From Sphingosinicella ginsenosidimutans (GTDB taxonomy: Bacteria; Pseudomonadota; Alphaproteobacteria; Sphingomonadales; Sphingomonadaceae), in NCBI RefSeq assembly GCF_007995055.1, contig NZ_VOQQ01000001.1, positions 2,339,001 to 2,403,000 on the forward strand: a stretch of DNA of 64,000 bases. Direction: 5' to 3'. The translations under genes and the position numbers were made by a program. Every line of letters starts with the position of its first letter. Positions within the stretch are counted from its first letter, which is position 1. Below the pieces are notes generated by a model, which did no database searches, was not told the origin of the DNA, and saw only the letters and a program-made list of their open reading frames with translations. Below, piece by piece: positions 7,860 to 17,290 of this stretch.

Positions 7860-8591
7860 ATGACCGGCCCGGCTTCCGGCACGCAGACCTCCGACGCCGT
7901 CGCGCCGCCGCCCAAATGGTTGTGGGCGGCCGAATTTCCGCGCGCCTTGTGGGGGCTCGTGTCGCTCGGCTTCGCGCGCCGGCGCCTTACCGATGGGGTG
8001 CCGCGCGGCGACGGGCGGCCGGTGATCGTCTTCCCGGGACTTGCCAATCCGGACCGCCGTTATCGGGTGATCTGCCATTACCTCAACGCGCTCGGCTATG
8101 ATGCGCGCGGCTGGGGGCTCGGCTTCAACCTCGGCCGGCGGACGATCGGGCCGGGGAGCGAGAGGCTCGATGCGCTGATCCGCGATTCCTACGCCCGGGC
8201 GGGCCAGCCGCTGACCCTGATCGGGGTCAGCCTTGGCGGCATCCTCGCCCGGCTCGCCGCGCACCGCCATCCCGATCTGGTGCGGCAGGTGATCACGGTG
8301 AGCGCGCCTTATGCCGGCGATCCGCGCGCGACCAACGTGTGGCGCGTCTTCGAATGGCTGACCGGCGAGAAGGTCGACGATCCGGCGGTCGCGAGGCTGC
8401 GCGAGGAGATCGCCGCGCCGCTGCCGATGCCGGCGACCGCCATCTGGAGCGCGACCGACGGGCTGGTCTCCGGCGAGCTGTGCCACGGCGGCGACTGCGC
8501 GGACATCGAGGTGCGCGCCAATCATGTCGGCGTCCAGAACCGTCCCGAAGTGCTGCGCGCGATCGCCCGGATATTGGGCGGGGCCCGCTAG
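7860..8591 (+). CDS. Lipase-like alpha/beta hydrolase
   Basis: A 243-aa protein with the fold of cytoplasmic esterases and lipases. The early strand IVFPGLANPDRRYRVICHYL includes the oxyanion-hole region, and GVSLGGILARLAA carries the nucleophile serine in a G-x-S-x-G elbow. SATDGLVSG probably holds the acid residue and ANHVGV the histidine. No signal peptide or membrane anchor is clear. It lies 9 bp after radA and 85 bp before cvpA, in the same direction. A hairpin-like region with GCCCCG/CGGGGC arms follows it. The substrate is unknown. Confidence 0.75.
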   Translation: MTGPASGTQTSDAVAPPPKWLWAAEFPRALWGLVSLGFARRRLTDGVPRGDGRPVIVFPGLANPDRRYRVICHYLNALGYDARGWGLGFNLGRRTIGPGSERLDALIRDSYARAGQPLTLIGVSLGGILARLAAHRHPDLVRQVITVSAPYAGDPRATNVWRVFEWLTGEKVDDPAVARLREEIAAPLPMPATAIWSATDGLVSGELCHGGDCADIEVRANHVGVQNRPEVLRAIARILGGAR

Positions 8592-8676
8592 GGCCCTGGT
8601 CCGTGCCCCGAGAAATCGCGGGGCGGATTTGTGGGCCCGCTTCCCCTTCGCACAATCCTCGATTAGGCACGCCGGC

Positions 8677-9216
8677 ATGGGGTTCACCGCACTCGATATC
8701 GTCGTCCTGCTGCTGGTCGGCGCCGGGCTGGTCACCGGCTTCCTGCGCGGCTTCGTCGCCGAGCTGCTGTCGCTCTTCGCCTGGTTCGCGGCGATCGTCG
8801 CGCTGCGCTATTTCTACGGCCCGGTCGAAAAGACGCTGGAGCATCCGATCGGCACCGCTTCGGGCGCGTCCGTGCTTGCCTTCGCCCTCGTCTTCGGGCT
8901 GGTCTTCCTCGGCGGCAAGCTCGCCTCGCGCCGGGTTGGGGAGCGGGTGAGGAGCTCGATCGTCGGGCCGATCGACCGGGTGCTCGGCGCCGGCTTCGGC
9001 GCGGTCAAGGGCCTGATCGGCGCGACCCTGCTCTATCTCGGCGCGAACCTCGTCTATGACACGATCTGGGGGCGCAGCGCCGAGCGGCCCGAATGGATGG
9101 CCAGCTCGCGCACCTATCCGCTGCTCCACGCCAGCGCCGAGGCGATCGTCGGCGCGGTCCAGGCGCGGCGCGATGCCGGCGCGGGCAACGAAGTCGCAGC
9201 GGCGAACCGGCAATGA
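8677..9216 (+). CDS. cvpA: CvpA family inner-membrane protein
   Basis: A 179-aa integral membrane protein. The start [17 protein letters not shown] at ATG 8677 gives the family N-terminus, followed by [20 protein letters not shown] and two further hydrophobic segments, for about four membrane spans. The C-terminal tail from about 140 on is polar. In enterobacteria CvpA is linked to colicin V production, purF expression and envelope stress; in this group it commonly sits near radA. Its TGA overlaps the cysS ATG (ATGA), suggesting translational coupling. Confidence 0.88.
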   Translation: MGFTALDIVVLLLVGAGLVTGFLRGFVAELLSLFAWFAAIVALRYFYGPVEKTLEHPIGTASGASVLAFALVFGLVFLGGKLASRRVGERVRSSIVGPIDRVLGAGFGAVKGLIGATLLYLGANLVYDTIWGRSAERPEWMASSRTYPLLHASAEAIVGAVQARRDAGAGNEVAAANRQ

Positions 9217-10529
9217 CCGAAATCCGGCTCCACGACACGATGGCGCGGGAAAAGCGCGTCTTCACCCCGGCCGACCCCGCCCGGGTGACGATGTATGTAT
9301 GCGGCCCGACCGTCTACAACCGCGCCCATATCGGCAATGCGCGACCGGCGGTGGTGTTCGACGTGCTCGCCAGGCTGCTACGCCACGTCTATGGCGCTGG
9401 CAGCCTCGTCTATGCCCGCAACGTCACCGACGTCGACGACAAGATCATCGCCGCGGCCGAGGCGGAGGGCGTCGACCCGTCGGTGATCACCGACCGTTTC
9501 GAGCGTTTCTACCTCCAGGACATGGGTGCGCTCGGCGTCCAGCCGCCGACGATCGCGCCGCATGCGACGCAGCATATCGCGCCGATGATCGAGATGATCC
9601 GGCGGCTGATCGATTGCGGCAACGCCTATGAGGCGGACGGGCATGTGCTGTTCCACGTGCCGAGCGATCCCGATTACGGCGCGCTCGGCCGTCGCGACCG
9701 GGAGGCGATGATCGCGGGCGCGCGGGTCGAGGTCGCCGCCTACAAGAAGGACCCGGCCGATTTCGTGCTGTGGAAGCCCTCGCCCGACGGCGTGATCGGC
9801 TGGGAGTCGCCATGGGGGCGCGGCCGGCCGGGGTGGCACATCGAATGCTCGGCGATGATCGAGGCGCACCTGGGGCAGACGATCGACATTCACGGCGGCG
9901 GGCTCGACCTCATCTTCCCGCATCATGAGAACGAGATCGCGCAGAGCCGCTGCGTCCACGCCGGCGCGCCGCTCGCGCGCTACTGGGTGCATAACGGCTT
10001 CCTGTCGATGGCCGGCGGCGACAAGATGTCGAAGAGCCTCGGCAATGTCGTCACCGTCGCCGATCTGCTCGCACAGGGCCACAAGGGCGAGACGCTGCGG
10101 CTCGCCTTGCTGTCCGCGCATTACCGCCAGCCGCTGGAATGGTCGGAGAGCCTGATCGCGCAGAGCAAGGCGACGCTGGACCGGCTCTATCGACAGGTCG
10201 GCGGCACCGGCGATGGCCCGCCCGATCCCGGCGTCGTCGATGCGCTGGCGGACGATCTCAACACGCCGCTCGCCCTGTCGCGGCTGGCGGCGATCGAGGA
10301 TGCGGAAACGCTCCGCGCCTCGGCGCGGCTGCTCGGGCTGCTGGGCGGCGAGGCGAAGGACTGGTTCCAGGGCGGCGCGGATGCGCGGATCGACGGGCTA
10401 ATCGCTGCGCGGCTCGAAGCCCGCCAGCGCCGCGACTTCGCGGAGGCGGACCGCATTCGGGACGAACTCGCGGCGGAAGGGATCGTGCTGGAGGATGGGC
10501 CGGGCGGCACGACCTGGCGGCGGGCGTAA
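9213..10529 (+). CDS. cysS: Cysteine--tRNA ligase
   Basis: A 438-aa class I aminoacyl-tRNA synthetase that charges tRNA-Cys. The zinc ligand C30 in YVCGPTVYN, the HIGN form of the HIGH motif (39-42), WHIECSAM with the second zinc cysteine, HENEIAQS, and KMSKS (about 271-275) are all present. The C-terminal DALR-like region is short, and the protein is about 20 residues shorter than the common 460. I start at ATG 9213, which overlaps the cvpA stop and gives [14 protein letters not shown]. Confidence 0.96.
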   Translation: MTEIRLHDTMAREKRVFTPADPARVTMYVCGPTVYNRAHIGNARPAVVFDVLARLLRHVYGAGSLVYARNVTDVDDKIIAAAEAEGVDPSVITDRFERFYLQDMGALGVQPPTIAPHATQHIAPMIEMIRRLIDCGNAYEADGHVLFHVPSDPDYGALGRRDREAMIAGARVEVAAYKKDPADFVLWKPSPDGVIGWESPWGRGRPGWHIECSAMIEAHLGQTIDIHGGGLDLIFPHHENEIAQSRCVHAGAPLARYWVHNGFLSMAGGDKMSKSLGNVVTVADLLAQGHKGETLRLALLSAHYRQPLEWSESLIAQSKATLDRLYRQVGGTGDGPPDPGVVDALADDLNTPLALSRLAAIEDAETLRASARLLGLLGGEAKDWFQGGADARIDGLIAARLEARQRRDFAEADRIRDELAAEGIVLEDGPGGTTWRRA

Positions 10530-10530
10530 A

Positions 10531-10553
10531 ATCCTCCCCGTTCCGGGGAGGAT
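10531..10553. repeat. Short perfect hairpin after cysS
   Basis: ATCCTCCCCG-TTC-CGGGGAGGAT forms a 10-bp perfect stem two bases after the cysS stop. It lacks a T-run. It resembles a dispersed GC-rich intergenic hairpin more than a classical terminator, and could protect the 3' end or weakly terminate. Confidence 0.4.
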
Positions 10554-10597
10554 CACGGACGGTGGCGCGCTTCGGACCTGCCGCCTATATGCCGGGC

Positions 10598-11020
10598 ATG
10601 GCCACCGCGACGCTCTACACCCGCGACATTCTCCGGCTCGCCGCGTCGATCCCGCATGTGGGGCGGCTCGCGGCGGCGGATGGGAGCGCGGAGAAGCGCG
10701 CGCCGCTGTGCGGGAGCAGCATCATCGTCGACGTGATCCTCGACGATGAGGGCCGGATCGCGGCGCTGGGGCAGGAGGTGCGCGCCTGCGCGTTCGGGCA
10801 GGCATCGGCCGCGCTGATGGGCGCGCATGCCATCGGCCGGCGCGCGGGCGAGCTTGCCGCGGCGCACACGGCGCTGGCGGATTATCTCGCCGGCGCGCGC
10901 GACGATCCCGGCGACTGGCCGGGGCTGGACATCTTCGCCGACGCGCGGCGGCTCGCCGCGCGGCACGGAGCGATCCTGCTGCCCTTTGCGGCGGCGGCGC
11001 AGGCGGCGGCCGGCGCATGA
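10598..11020 (+). CDS. IscU/NifU-N-like iron-sulfur cluster scaffold
   Basis: A 140-aa protein of the IscU/SufU scaffold fold. The family's first two ligand positions are recognisable: C38 in PLCGSSI and C64 in VRACAFGQASAA, the latter in the typical CxxGQAS helix start. The third ligand cysteine of IscU is missing; H123 in ARHGAILLPF occupies the equivalent C-terminal place. An alternative ATG at 10589 would add three residues. The stop overlaps the start of the antiporter gene (ATGA). No Isc or Suf partner is adjacent; the desulfurase/ferredoxin pair is about 8 kb away. Confidence 0.75.
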   Translation: MATATLYTRDILRLAASIPHVGRLAAADGSAEKRAPLCGSSIIVDVILDDEGRIAALGQEVRACAFGQASAALMGAHAIGRRAGELAAAHTALADYLAGARDDPGDWPGLDIFADARRLAARHGAILLPFAAAAQAAAGA

Positions 11021-12792
11021 GCGAGGTGGTCGCATCGGGCACGTCCTTGCTTCGCGAGGCGGTCCCGATGCTCGGCTTCGCATTGGTCTTCGTCCTGTTG
11101 TTCCGCCGGCTCGGGCTCGGCGCGACCCTTGGCTATCTCGTCGCCGGCGCGCTCGTCGGGCCGCAATTGCTGAACCTCGTCGGCGATGCCGAAGACAAGA
11201 TGAGCATCGCCGAGATCGGCATCATGCTGCTGCTGTTCCTCGTCGGGCTGGAGCTCAGCCCGTCTCGGCTGTGGCGGATGAAGCAGGACATTTTCGGCTT
11301 CGGCCTGATCCAGGTCGTTTTGTGCGGCCTTGCGATCACGCTTGTGGTCTGGTTCGGCGCGTCCGTCTCCTGGGCGGCGGCGCTGGCGCTCGGAATGCCG
11401 CTCGCCCTGTCGTCGACCGCGCAGGTGCTGCCGCTGCTCCAGTCGCAGGGACGGCTGCGGACCCCGTTCGGCGAACGCGCCTTCGCGATCCTGCTGTTCC
11501 AGGATCTGTCGATCGTGCCGATGATCACCATCGTCACCGCCCTGTCGCGCAATCCCGCCGACATGAATGGGCCGCCCGGATGGCTGCTCGGCCTCTATAC
11601 GGTCGGCGCCATCGTCGGCCTGACGCTGGCGGGCCGGTTCCTGCTGCGCCCGCTGTTCCGGCTGATCGGCAATCTCGGCGAACGCGAGATGTTCGTCTTC
11701 GCCGGCCTGTTCACCGTGATCGCGAGCGCCGCGGTGATGGAATGGCTCGGCGTCTCGGCGGCGCTCGGCGCGTTCGTCGCCGGCGTGATGCTCGCCGACA
11801 CGCCCTATCGCCACGAGATCGAGGCCGACGTCGAGCCGTTCCGATCGATCCTGCTCGGCCTCTTCTTCGTCACCGTCGGGATGCAGCTCAATCTCCATGC
11901 GATCGCCGATCGGCCGGTCTTCGTCGTCGGCATGGCGCTGGCGCTGATCGTGACCAAGACGGTGGCGATCGCGCTCATCTCGCTCGCCTTCAGGACGACC
12001 TGGCGCCAGGCGATCGCGCTCGGCCTGCTGCTCAGCCAGGGCGGAGAGTTCGGCTTCGTCCTGTTCGCTCAGGCCCAGCAGGCGTTCATCATCACGCCCG
12101 ACGCCGCGAGCCTGTTCGGCGCGATCGTGACCTTGTCCATGGCGACCACGCCGTTCCTGATGATGGCGACCCGCAACCTTCGCGCCGAGCCTGAAGCGGA
12201 TCGCGGCGAGCGCGACGGGCCGACCGCGGACGGCGCCAACGCGATCATCGTCGGCTATGGCCGGTTCGGCCAGACGGTCGCGCAGATGCTGATCGCGCAG
12301 GGAATCCCGGTGACGCTCATCGACCGCGACGTCGAAATGATCGATGTTGCCGGATCGTTCGGCGCCAAGGTCTATTTCGGCGATGGCACGCGGCTCGATC
12401 TGTTGCGCCAGGCCGGCGCCGCCGACGCAGAGCTGATCCTCTTCTGCCTCGACGACGACCAGATCAGCGCCGAGCTGGTCGAGGCGGTCCACGAAGCCTT
12501 CCCCAAGGCGGCGATCTTCGTGCGCGCCTATGACCGGCGGGCTTTGCTCAAGCTCAGGGGCGCGCCGATCGCCGGGGCGGTGCGCGAGGTGCTCGATTCG
12601 GCGGTGCGGATGGCGCGCATGGCGATGGAGAGCGTCGGCGTCGCCGAGGAGGAGATCGACCGCACGGAGAATCTCTATCGCGCCCGCGATCGCGAACGTC
12701 TGAAGGCGCAGATCGAGACCGGCGACCTGCGCGCGCGGATCGACCGGATCATCACCGCGCCCGAACGGGGGATCGAGCCGGACTGCGGCTAG
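11017..12792 (+). CDS. CPA2-family K+/H+ antiporter with RCK (TrkA-N) domain
   Basis: A 591-aa cation:proton antiporter of the KefB/KefC/YbaL group. Residues 1 to about 385 are a 12-13-helix Na+/H+-exchanger domain containing the FLVGLELS, STAQVLP, FQDLSIVP and SQGGEFGFVLF signatures. Residues about 405-520 are a Rossmann RCK domain with IIVGYGRFGQ as the dinucleotide-binding loop and a D in LIDRD. The tail is charged and helical. Such proteins expel K+ and are often gated by glutathione or nucleotides. It is coupled to the scaffold gene upstream and converges on aroK; both stop codons lie within the palindrome CTAG at 12789-12792. Confidence 0.88.
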   Translation: MSEVVASGTSLLREAVPMLGFALVFVLLFRRLGLGATLGYLVAGALVGPQLLNLVGDAEDKMSIAEIGIMLLLFLVGLELSPSRLWRMKQDIFGFGLIQVVLCGLAITLVVWFGASVSWAAALALGMPLALSSTAQVLPLLQSQGRLRTPFGERAFAILLFQDLSIVPMITIVTALSRNPADMNGPPGWLLGLYTVGAIVGLTLAGRFLLRPLFRLIGNLGEREMFVFAGLFTVIASAAVMEWLGVSAALGAFVAGVMLADTPYRHEIEADVEPFRSILLGLFFVTVGMQLNLHAIADRPVFVVGMALALIVTKTVAIALISLAFRTTWRQAIALGLLLSQGGEFGFVLFAQAQQAFIITPDAASLFGAIVTLSMATTPFLMMATRNLRAEPEADRGERDGPTADGANAIIVGYGRFGQTVAQMLIAQGIPVTLIDRDVEMIDVAGSFGAKVYFGDGTRLDLLRQAGAADAELILFCLDDDQISAELVEAVHEAFPKAAIFVRAYDRRALLKLRGAPIAGAVREVLDSAVRMARMAMESVGVAEEEIDRTENLYRARDRERLKAQIETGDLRARIDRIITAPERGIEPDCG

Positions 12793-13358
12793 TCGAGGCC
12801 CGAGGGGAGGGCGGCGAGGATCCTCGCGACGGTTTCGTCGCGATCCTCGCTGGCGTCGATGCGGATATGCGCCTCGGCATAATAACGCGTGCGCGCGGCG
12901 GCGAGCGACTCGAGGGCTTCGATCGTATCGCGTCCGTCCAGCAGGGGGCGTCCGCCGCGCCGTCCCACGCGCGCGGCGAGCCTTTCGACCGGGGCGTCGA
13001 GCCACAGCACATGGCAGCGCGCGAGGAGCAGGCGCCGGGTCGCTTCATCGACGAACGCGCCGCCGCCGGTCGCGATCACCTGGACGGGGCCACCGGCGAG
13101 GCGGGCGATCACCCGCCGCTCGCAGTCGCGGAAGGCCGCCTCGCCATAACGCTCGAAAAGCGAGGGGATATCGAGCCGCGCGGCGCGCTCGATCTCGGTG
13201 TCCGCATCGACGAACGGGAGGGCGAGCTTCGCCGCCAGCTTCTGCCCGACCGTCGACTTGCCCGCGCCCATCAGCCCGACCAGCGCGATCGACCGGTCCG
13301 GCGAGCGATTCGGCGCGTTTTCGCCCGCCGGGCGGGGTGAGGCGGCATTTTCGGCCAT
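12789..13358 (-). CDS. aroK: Shikimate kinase
   Basis: A 189-aa kinase that phosphorylates shikimate in aromatic amino-acid biosynthesis. Walker A GLMGAGKST (about 28-36), the shikimate-binding DADTEIE, FRDCERRVI, the ATGGGAF Walker-B-like loop and LLDGRD lid region are in order. I start at ATG 13358 (MAENAASPRP); the frame remains open far upstream without family similarity. Its usual partner aroB would be expected downstream, but the antiporter occupies that space on the other strand. Confidence 0.93.
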   Translation of the reverse strand: MAENAASPRPAGENAPNRSPDRSIALVGLMGAGKSTVGQKLAAKLALPFVDADTEIERAARLDIPSLFERYGEAAFRDCERRVIARLAGGPVQVIATGGGAFVDEATRRLLLARCHVLWLDAPVERLAARVGRRGGRPLLDGRDTIEALESLAAARTRYYAEAHIRIDASEDRDETVARILAALPSGLD

Positions 13359-13403
13359 GCGAGGGGCTATACAGAGCCCGTCCCGCTGGGGCAAAAGGTC
13401 GCC

Positions 13404-13577
13404 ATGCCACAGGCCCGTTTCGAACCCGTCCGCCGCCGCCGGTCGCCCTTGCCGACCTTGTTGCTGGTCCTCGTCCTCGCCCTGATCGCCTTCCTCGTCT
13501 GGCTCGGGATGCGCCCGCACGAGGTGCCCGTTCATCAGGTCGAGCAGGACGTGACCAATGAAGTCCTGGCGCACTAG
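13404..13577 (+). CDS. 57-aa single-span membrane protein
   Basis: A short frame starting MPQARFEPVRRRR at ATG 13404. After a basic head, residues about 17-36 (LPTLLLVLVLALIAFLVWLG) form one strong membrane helix, so the basic N-terminus should stay in the cytoplasm. The tail (MRPHEVPVHQVEQDVTNEVLAH) ends at 13577, overlapping the next gene by 20 bp in another frame. The overlap and the divergent aroK upstream suggest a two-gene operon with the exported protein that follows. No known family is recognised. Confidence 0.6.
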   Translation: MPQARFEPVRRRRSPLPTLLLVLVLALIAFLVWLGMRPHEVPVHQVEQDVTNEVLAH

Positions 13578-15378
13578 GTTTCTTGCCGGCGCCGCCTGCG
13601 CCGCGGCCATCGTCGCGATCCCGGCGCTGAGCCAGGGGCGCGGCGGCCCCGAATCGCTGCTGCCGCCCGGCTTCGGCAACAACCAGGCCCTGCCGCCGCC
13701 CGAGGAGAAGGCGGCGCCACCGCCGCCCGCCAATGTGCCGCCGCCGCCGGTCGCGTCCGGAACCGTCCCCGGGGTGTCGCCGCCCGCCCTGGACGCCGCT
13801 TCCGGCGAAGCGCCGCCGGCCGCGGTGCAGAATCCGCTCGAAGCCCCGCAGCCCACCAATTACTTCACCGTGCCCGAGGGCAAGGCGCGCAGCGTCGAAA
13901 TGGTCGGGGTTCTGGATCCCGGCAATGGCGGGCTCGGCGCCGGCGCGTTCGGCGCGAACAACGGCGCCTTCCTCGCCGCGCTGATGGGGCAGGTGGATGC
14001 GCCGCTGCCCTCGCGCTGGACGTCGATCCTGCTGCGGCGGGCGTTGCTGTCACGCGCGGCCGCGCCGGCCGGTGTCAATCCGGTCGATTGGGTCGCGGCG
14101 CGCGCCGATCTGCTGCTGCGCATGGGCGAGGCCGATGCGGCGCGGATGCTCGTCCAGTCGGTCGATCCGGTCAATTATACGCCAAGGATGATCGAGACGG
14201 CGGCGCAGACCGCGCTCGCCACCGCCGATCCCGCCGCGCTCTGCCCGCTGACCGGGGCGACGCGCGCCGCTTCGCGCGCGCCGGTGTGGACGATGGCCGA
14301 GGCGATGTGCGCGGCGCTGGCGGGTGAGCCGACGCGCGCCTCCGCGCTGTCGGACCAGGCGCGCCAGCACGGCGCCGCCGGCATCGATCTGATGCTCGCC
14401 GAAAAGGTGATCGGCGCCGGCGCCCAGGCGCGCCGGGCGGCCAATGTCCAATGGGACGGCGTCGATGCGATCAACCCCTGGCGCTTCGGCCTCGCCAGCG
14501 CCACCGGGACGCCGATCCCGGCGCCGCTGCTGAACGGCGCTGGCCCGCGCTATGCCGCCTGGTTCGCGCGCGCCCCGATGGTGCCGCTCGATCAGCGGCT
14601 CGACGCCGCCGGCACGGCCGCGGCACTCGGCATATTCTCCTCGCGCTCGCTGGTCGAAGCGTATGCCCAGGTCTTCGACCAGACCGATCCGGCCGAGCAG
14701 GCCGGCACCGTCGCCGCGCGGCTGCGTACCGCCTGGATCGATCCGACGGCGGCAGGCCGGCTCGCCGCGATGCGCGCCTTGTGGGCCGAGCCGTCCGATG
14801 CGACTGGCCGTTATGCGCGGCTGATCCTGACCGCCGGCGCTGCGTCGCGGATCGAGCCCTCTGCCGATCATGCGGACGCGGCTGCCGATCTCATCGCCTC
14901 GATGCTGTCGGCCGGAATGGATGCGGAGGCGGCGCGCTGGAGCCGTGTCGTCGAGGATGCGAATGACAGCCGCGCCTGGGCGATGCTGGCGGTCGGTTCG
15001 CCGCGCGCGCAGGTCGATCTCGGCCGCGACCGCGTCCAGGCCTATATCGACGCCGATACCAGCCCCGGCCATGTCCGCGCCCAGATGCTCGTCGCCGCGC
15101 TCGCCGGGCTCGGGCGGGTTTCCGGCGCAGACGCGTCGCGGCTCGGCAACGCCGCTGGCCTTTCGGTCCAGAACGATCTGTGGGCGACGACGATCGACCA
15201 GGCGGTGCGCGCCAACCAGCCGGGAACGGTTGCCCTGCTCGCCGCGACCGCGATCCAGACGGAGCGCTGGGCCGGCGTGCCGCCCGCCTACCTGTTCCGG
15301 ATCGTGCGCGACCTGAAGGCGGTCGGGCTCGATTTCGAGGCGCGGATGATCGCAGCCGAGGCGATGGCGAGGCTGTGA
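13558..15378 (+). CDS. Large exported Pro/Ala-rich protein, function unknown
   Basis: A 606-aa protein. Residues 1-25 (MKSWRTRFLAGAACAAAIVA then IPALSQ) are a signal peptide. About residues 30-100 are Pro-rich and disordered-looking (repeated PPP, APPPPANVPPPP), followed by a long Ala-rich helical part that reads like degenerate helical-hairpin repeats (RADLLLRMGEADAARMLVQ and similar). No catalytic motif is visible. It overlaps the 57-aa membrane protein at its start and xerD at its end (GTGA), so the three are likely co-expressed. A periplasmic scaffold or cell-envelope role is only a guess. Confidence 0.75.
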   Translation: MKSWRTRFLAGAACAAAIVAIPALSQGRGGPESLLPPGFGNNQALPPPEEKAAPPPPANVPPPPVASGTVPGVSPPALDAASGEAPPAAVQNPLEAPQPTNYFTVPEGKARSVEMVGVLDPGNGGLGAGAFGANNGAFLAALMGQVDAPLPSRWTSILLRRALLSRAAAPAGVNPVDWVAARADLLLRMGEADAARMLVQSVDPVNYTPRMIETAAQTALATADPAALCPLTGATRAASRAPVWTMAEAMCAALAGEPTRASALSDQARQHGAAGIDLMLAEKVIGAGAQARRAANVQWDGVDAINPWRFGLASATGTPIPAPLLNGAGPRYAAWFARAPMVPLDQRLDAAGTAAALGIFSSRSLVEAYAQVFDQTDPAEQAGTVAARLRTAWIDPTAAGRLAAMRALWAEPSDATGRYARLILTAGAASRIEPSADHADAAADLIASMLSAGMDAEAARWSRVVEDANDSRAWAMLAVGSPRAQVDLGRDRVQAYIDADTSPGHVRAQMLVAALAGLGRVSGADASRLGNAAGLSVQNDLWATTIDQAVRANQPGTVALLAATAIQTERWAGVPPAYLFRIVRDLKAVGLDFEARMIAAEAMARL

Positions 15379-16292
15379 CCGGCCGCGCCCAGCGCGACCC
15401 CGCAAAGGCCGGCGACGAACGGACGATCGGGGCCTTCATCGAAATGCTCGCGGCCGAAGCGGGCGCCGCACGCAACACCCTGCTCGCCTATCGCCGCGAC
15501 CTCGAAGGCGCATCCGCGCTGCTGCCGGGCGGTATCGAGCGGGCGGGGACGGACGAGCTGAGGCAACTCGCCGATGCCTGGCTGCCGCTCGCCCGCGCTA
15601 CCGTCGCGCGCAAGGCGGCGGCGCTGCGTCGCTATTACGGCTTCCTCCACGACGAAGGCTATCGCGTTGACGATCCGTCGGCCGCCCTGCCGCGGCCCGG
15701 GATGCAGCGGCCGCTCCCGAAGGTGCTCGATCACCGGGCGGTCGACGCGCTGTTCGCCGAGATCGAACGGCGCAAGGCGGCGGGCGGGGCGCTGGCGCTG
15801 CGGATGGCGGCGCTGGTCGAGCTGCTCTACGGATCGGGGCTGCGCGCGACCGAGCTGGTGTCGCTGCCGCGCAACGCGATCGCGCCGGACCGCCCGTTCG
15901 TGATCATCGCCGGCAAGGGCGGGCGCGAGAGGTTGGTCCCGATTTCGGACCGGGCGCGGGCGGCAGTCGCCGAATGGGCCGCGCACGTGCCAAGCGATTC
16001 GGCCTGGCTCTTCCCCTCGGGCCGGAAGCATCTCAGCCGGGTACGGCTCTACCAGCTCGTGCAGGAGCTTGCCGCCGATGCCGGCATCCCGCCTGAGCGG
16101 ATCAGCCCGCACGTCCTGCGGCACGCCTTCGCGACCCACCTGCTTGAGGGCGGGGCGGACCTGCGGGCCGTTCAGATGCTGCTCGGCCATGCGGATATCG
16201 CGACGACGCAGATCTACACCCACGTCGATTCGCGGCGGCTGGTCGAGCTGGTGAACAGCCGCCATCCGCTCGCCGATGCGCCGCCGCGTTGA
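15375..16292 (+). CDS. xerD: Site-specific tyrosine recombinase XerD
   Basis: A 305-aa recombinase that, with XerC, resolves chromosome dimers at dif. The catalytic residues are visible in order: R in SGLRATELVSL, K in GKGGRERLVP, HVLRH, GHADI and the nucleophile tyrosine in TQIYTHV. The N-terminal SAM-like domain (about 15-100) is complete. I use the GTG at 15375, which overlaps the preceding stop and yields a normal-length protein. Its chromosomal, housekeeping context argues against an integrase. XerD rather than XerC is chosen from overall resemblance and the accA neighbour. Confidence 0.88.
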   Translation: MTGRAQRDPAKAGDERTIGAFIEMLAAEAGAARNTLLAYRRDLEGASALLPGGIERAGTDELRQLADAWLPLARATVARKAAALRRYYGFLHDEGYRVDDPSAALPRPGMQRPLPKVLDHRAVDALFAEIERRKAAGGALALRMAALVELLYGSGLRATELVSLPRNAIAPDRPFVIIAGKGGRERLVPISDRARAAVAEWAAHVPSDSAWLFPSGRKHLSRVRLYQLVQELAADAGIPPERISPHVLRHAFATHLLEGGADLRAVQMLLGHADIATTQIYTHVDSRRLVELVNSRHPLADAPPR

Positions 16293-16329
16293 CGGCGGCG
16301 GCAAGGGGGCTTAACCCCCGCCGCCTGCC

Positions 16330-17271
16330 ATGCCCACCTTCCTCGATTTCGAAAAGCCGGTGGCGGAGCTCGAAGCCCGCATCGCCGAGCTCAGGGACAC
16401 CGCCTCGGCGGATGAGCCCAATATCGCTGCCGAGATCGGCCGCCTTCAGGAGCGCGCCGAAAAGCAGCTCAGGGATATCTATGCCCGGCTGACGCCCTGG
16501 CAGAAGACCCAGGTCGCGCGCCACCCGGAGCGGCCGCATTTCAAGGATTACGTCGCCGCGCTGGTGGAGGATTTCGTCCCGCTCGCCGGCGATCGCGGCT
16601 TCGGCGAGGATCAGGCGATCGTCGGCGGCTTCGCGCGCATGGGCGGGCGCAAGGTCATGCTGATCGGGCATGAGAAAGGCGACGACACGGCCAGCCGGCT
16701 ACGCCACAATTTCGGCATGGCGCGGCCAGAGGGCTATCGCAAGGCGATCCGCCTGATGCAGCTCGCCGACCGCTTCGGGCTTCCGGTGGTGACGCTGGTC
16801 GATACGGCCGGCGCCTTTCCCGGCGTCCAGGCCGAAGAGCGCGGCCAGGCCGAGGCGATCGCGCGGTCGACCGAACAGTGCCTGAAGCTGGGCGTGCCCA
16901 TGGTCGCCGCGATTGTCGGCGAGGGCGGATCAGGCGGTGCGATCGCGATCGCAGCGGCGAACCGGGTGCTGATGCTGGAGCACAGCATCTATTCGGTGAT
17001 TTCCCCGGAGGGCTGCGCATCGATCCTGTGGCGCACGGCCGAGAAGGCCGCCGACGCGGCCGAAGCGATGAAGGTCACGGCGCAGGATCTGCTCGGCCTC
17101 GGCGTGATCGAACGGATCGTGGCCGAGCCGGTCGGCGGGGCGCATCGCGAGCCGGCGGCGACGATCGCGGCGCTGGGCGCGGCGATCGAAGAGGAACTGG
17201 ATGGCCTTGCGCCGCTGTCTGCCGGCGAGGTCCGTGCGGCGCGGCGCGAGAAATATCTGCGGATCGGCTGA
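16330..17271 (+). CDS. accA: Acetyl-CoA carboxylase carboxyltransferase subunit alpha
   Basis: A 313-aa subunit of the carboxyltransferase that moves CO2 from biotin to acetyl-CoA, the first step of fatty-acid synthesis. The family N-terminus [18 protein letters not shown], the crotonase-fold core with [21 protein letters not shown], the oxyanion region [19 protein letters not shown] and the late [14 protein letters not shown] are intact. It follows xerD by 37 bp in the same direction and ends in front of a strong bidirectional terminator. AccD is not in the window. Confidence 0.97.
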   Translation: MPTFLDFEKPVAELEARIAELRDTASADEPNIAAEIGRLQERAEKQLRDIYARLTPWQKTQVARHPERPHFKDYVAALVEDFVPLAGDRGFGEDQAIVGGFARMGGRKVMLIGHEKGDDTASRLRHNFGMARPEGYRKAIRLMQLADRFGLPVVTLVDTAGAFPGVQAEERGQAEAIARSTEQCLKLGVPMVAAIVGEGGSGGAIAIAAANRVLMLEHSIYSVISPEGCASILWRTAEKAADAAEAMKVTAQDLLGLGVIERIVAEPVGGAHREPAATIAALGAAIEEELDGLAPLSAGEVRAARREKYLRIG

Positions 17272-17290
17272 GCGCGGCGACGCACGGCGA

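Noticed and set aside
10882..13005. Very long minus-strand open frame (over 700 codons) across the antiporter gene
   Set aside because: Composition is Arg/Asp/Glu/Ala-rich without domains; this is the usual antisense shadow of GC-rich coding DNA. The same holds for the long antisense frames under the S9 peptidase, the spermidine-synthase fusion and the MHS transporter.
15375..16292. Tyrosine recombinase as integrase of a genomic island
   Set aside because: Length, motifs and accA neighbour fit housekeeping XerD; no att repeats, tRNA or cargo genes are adjacent.
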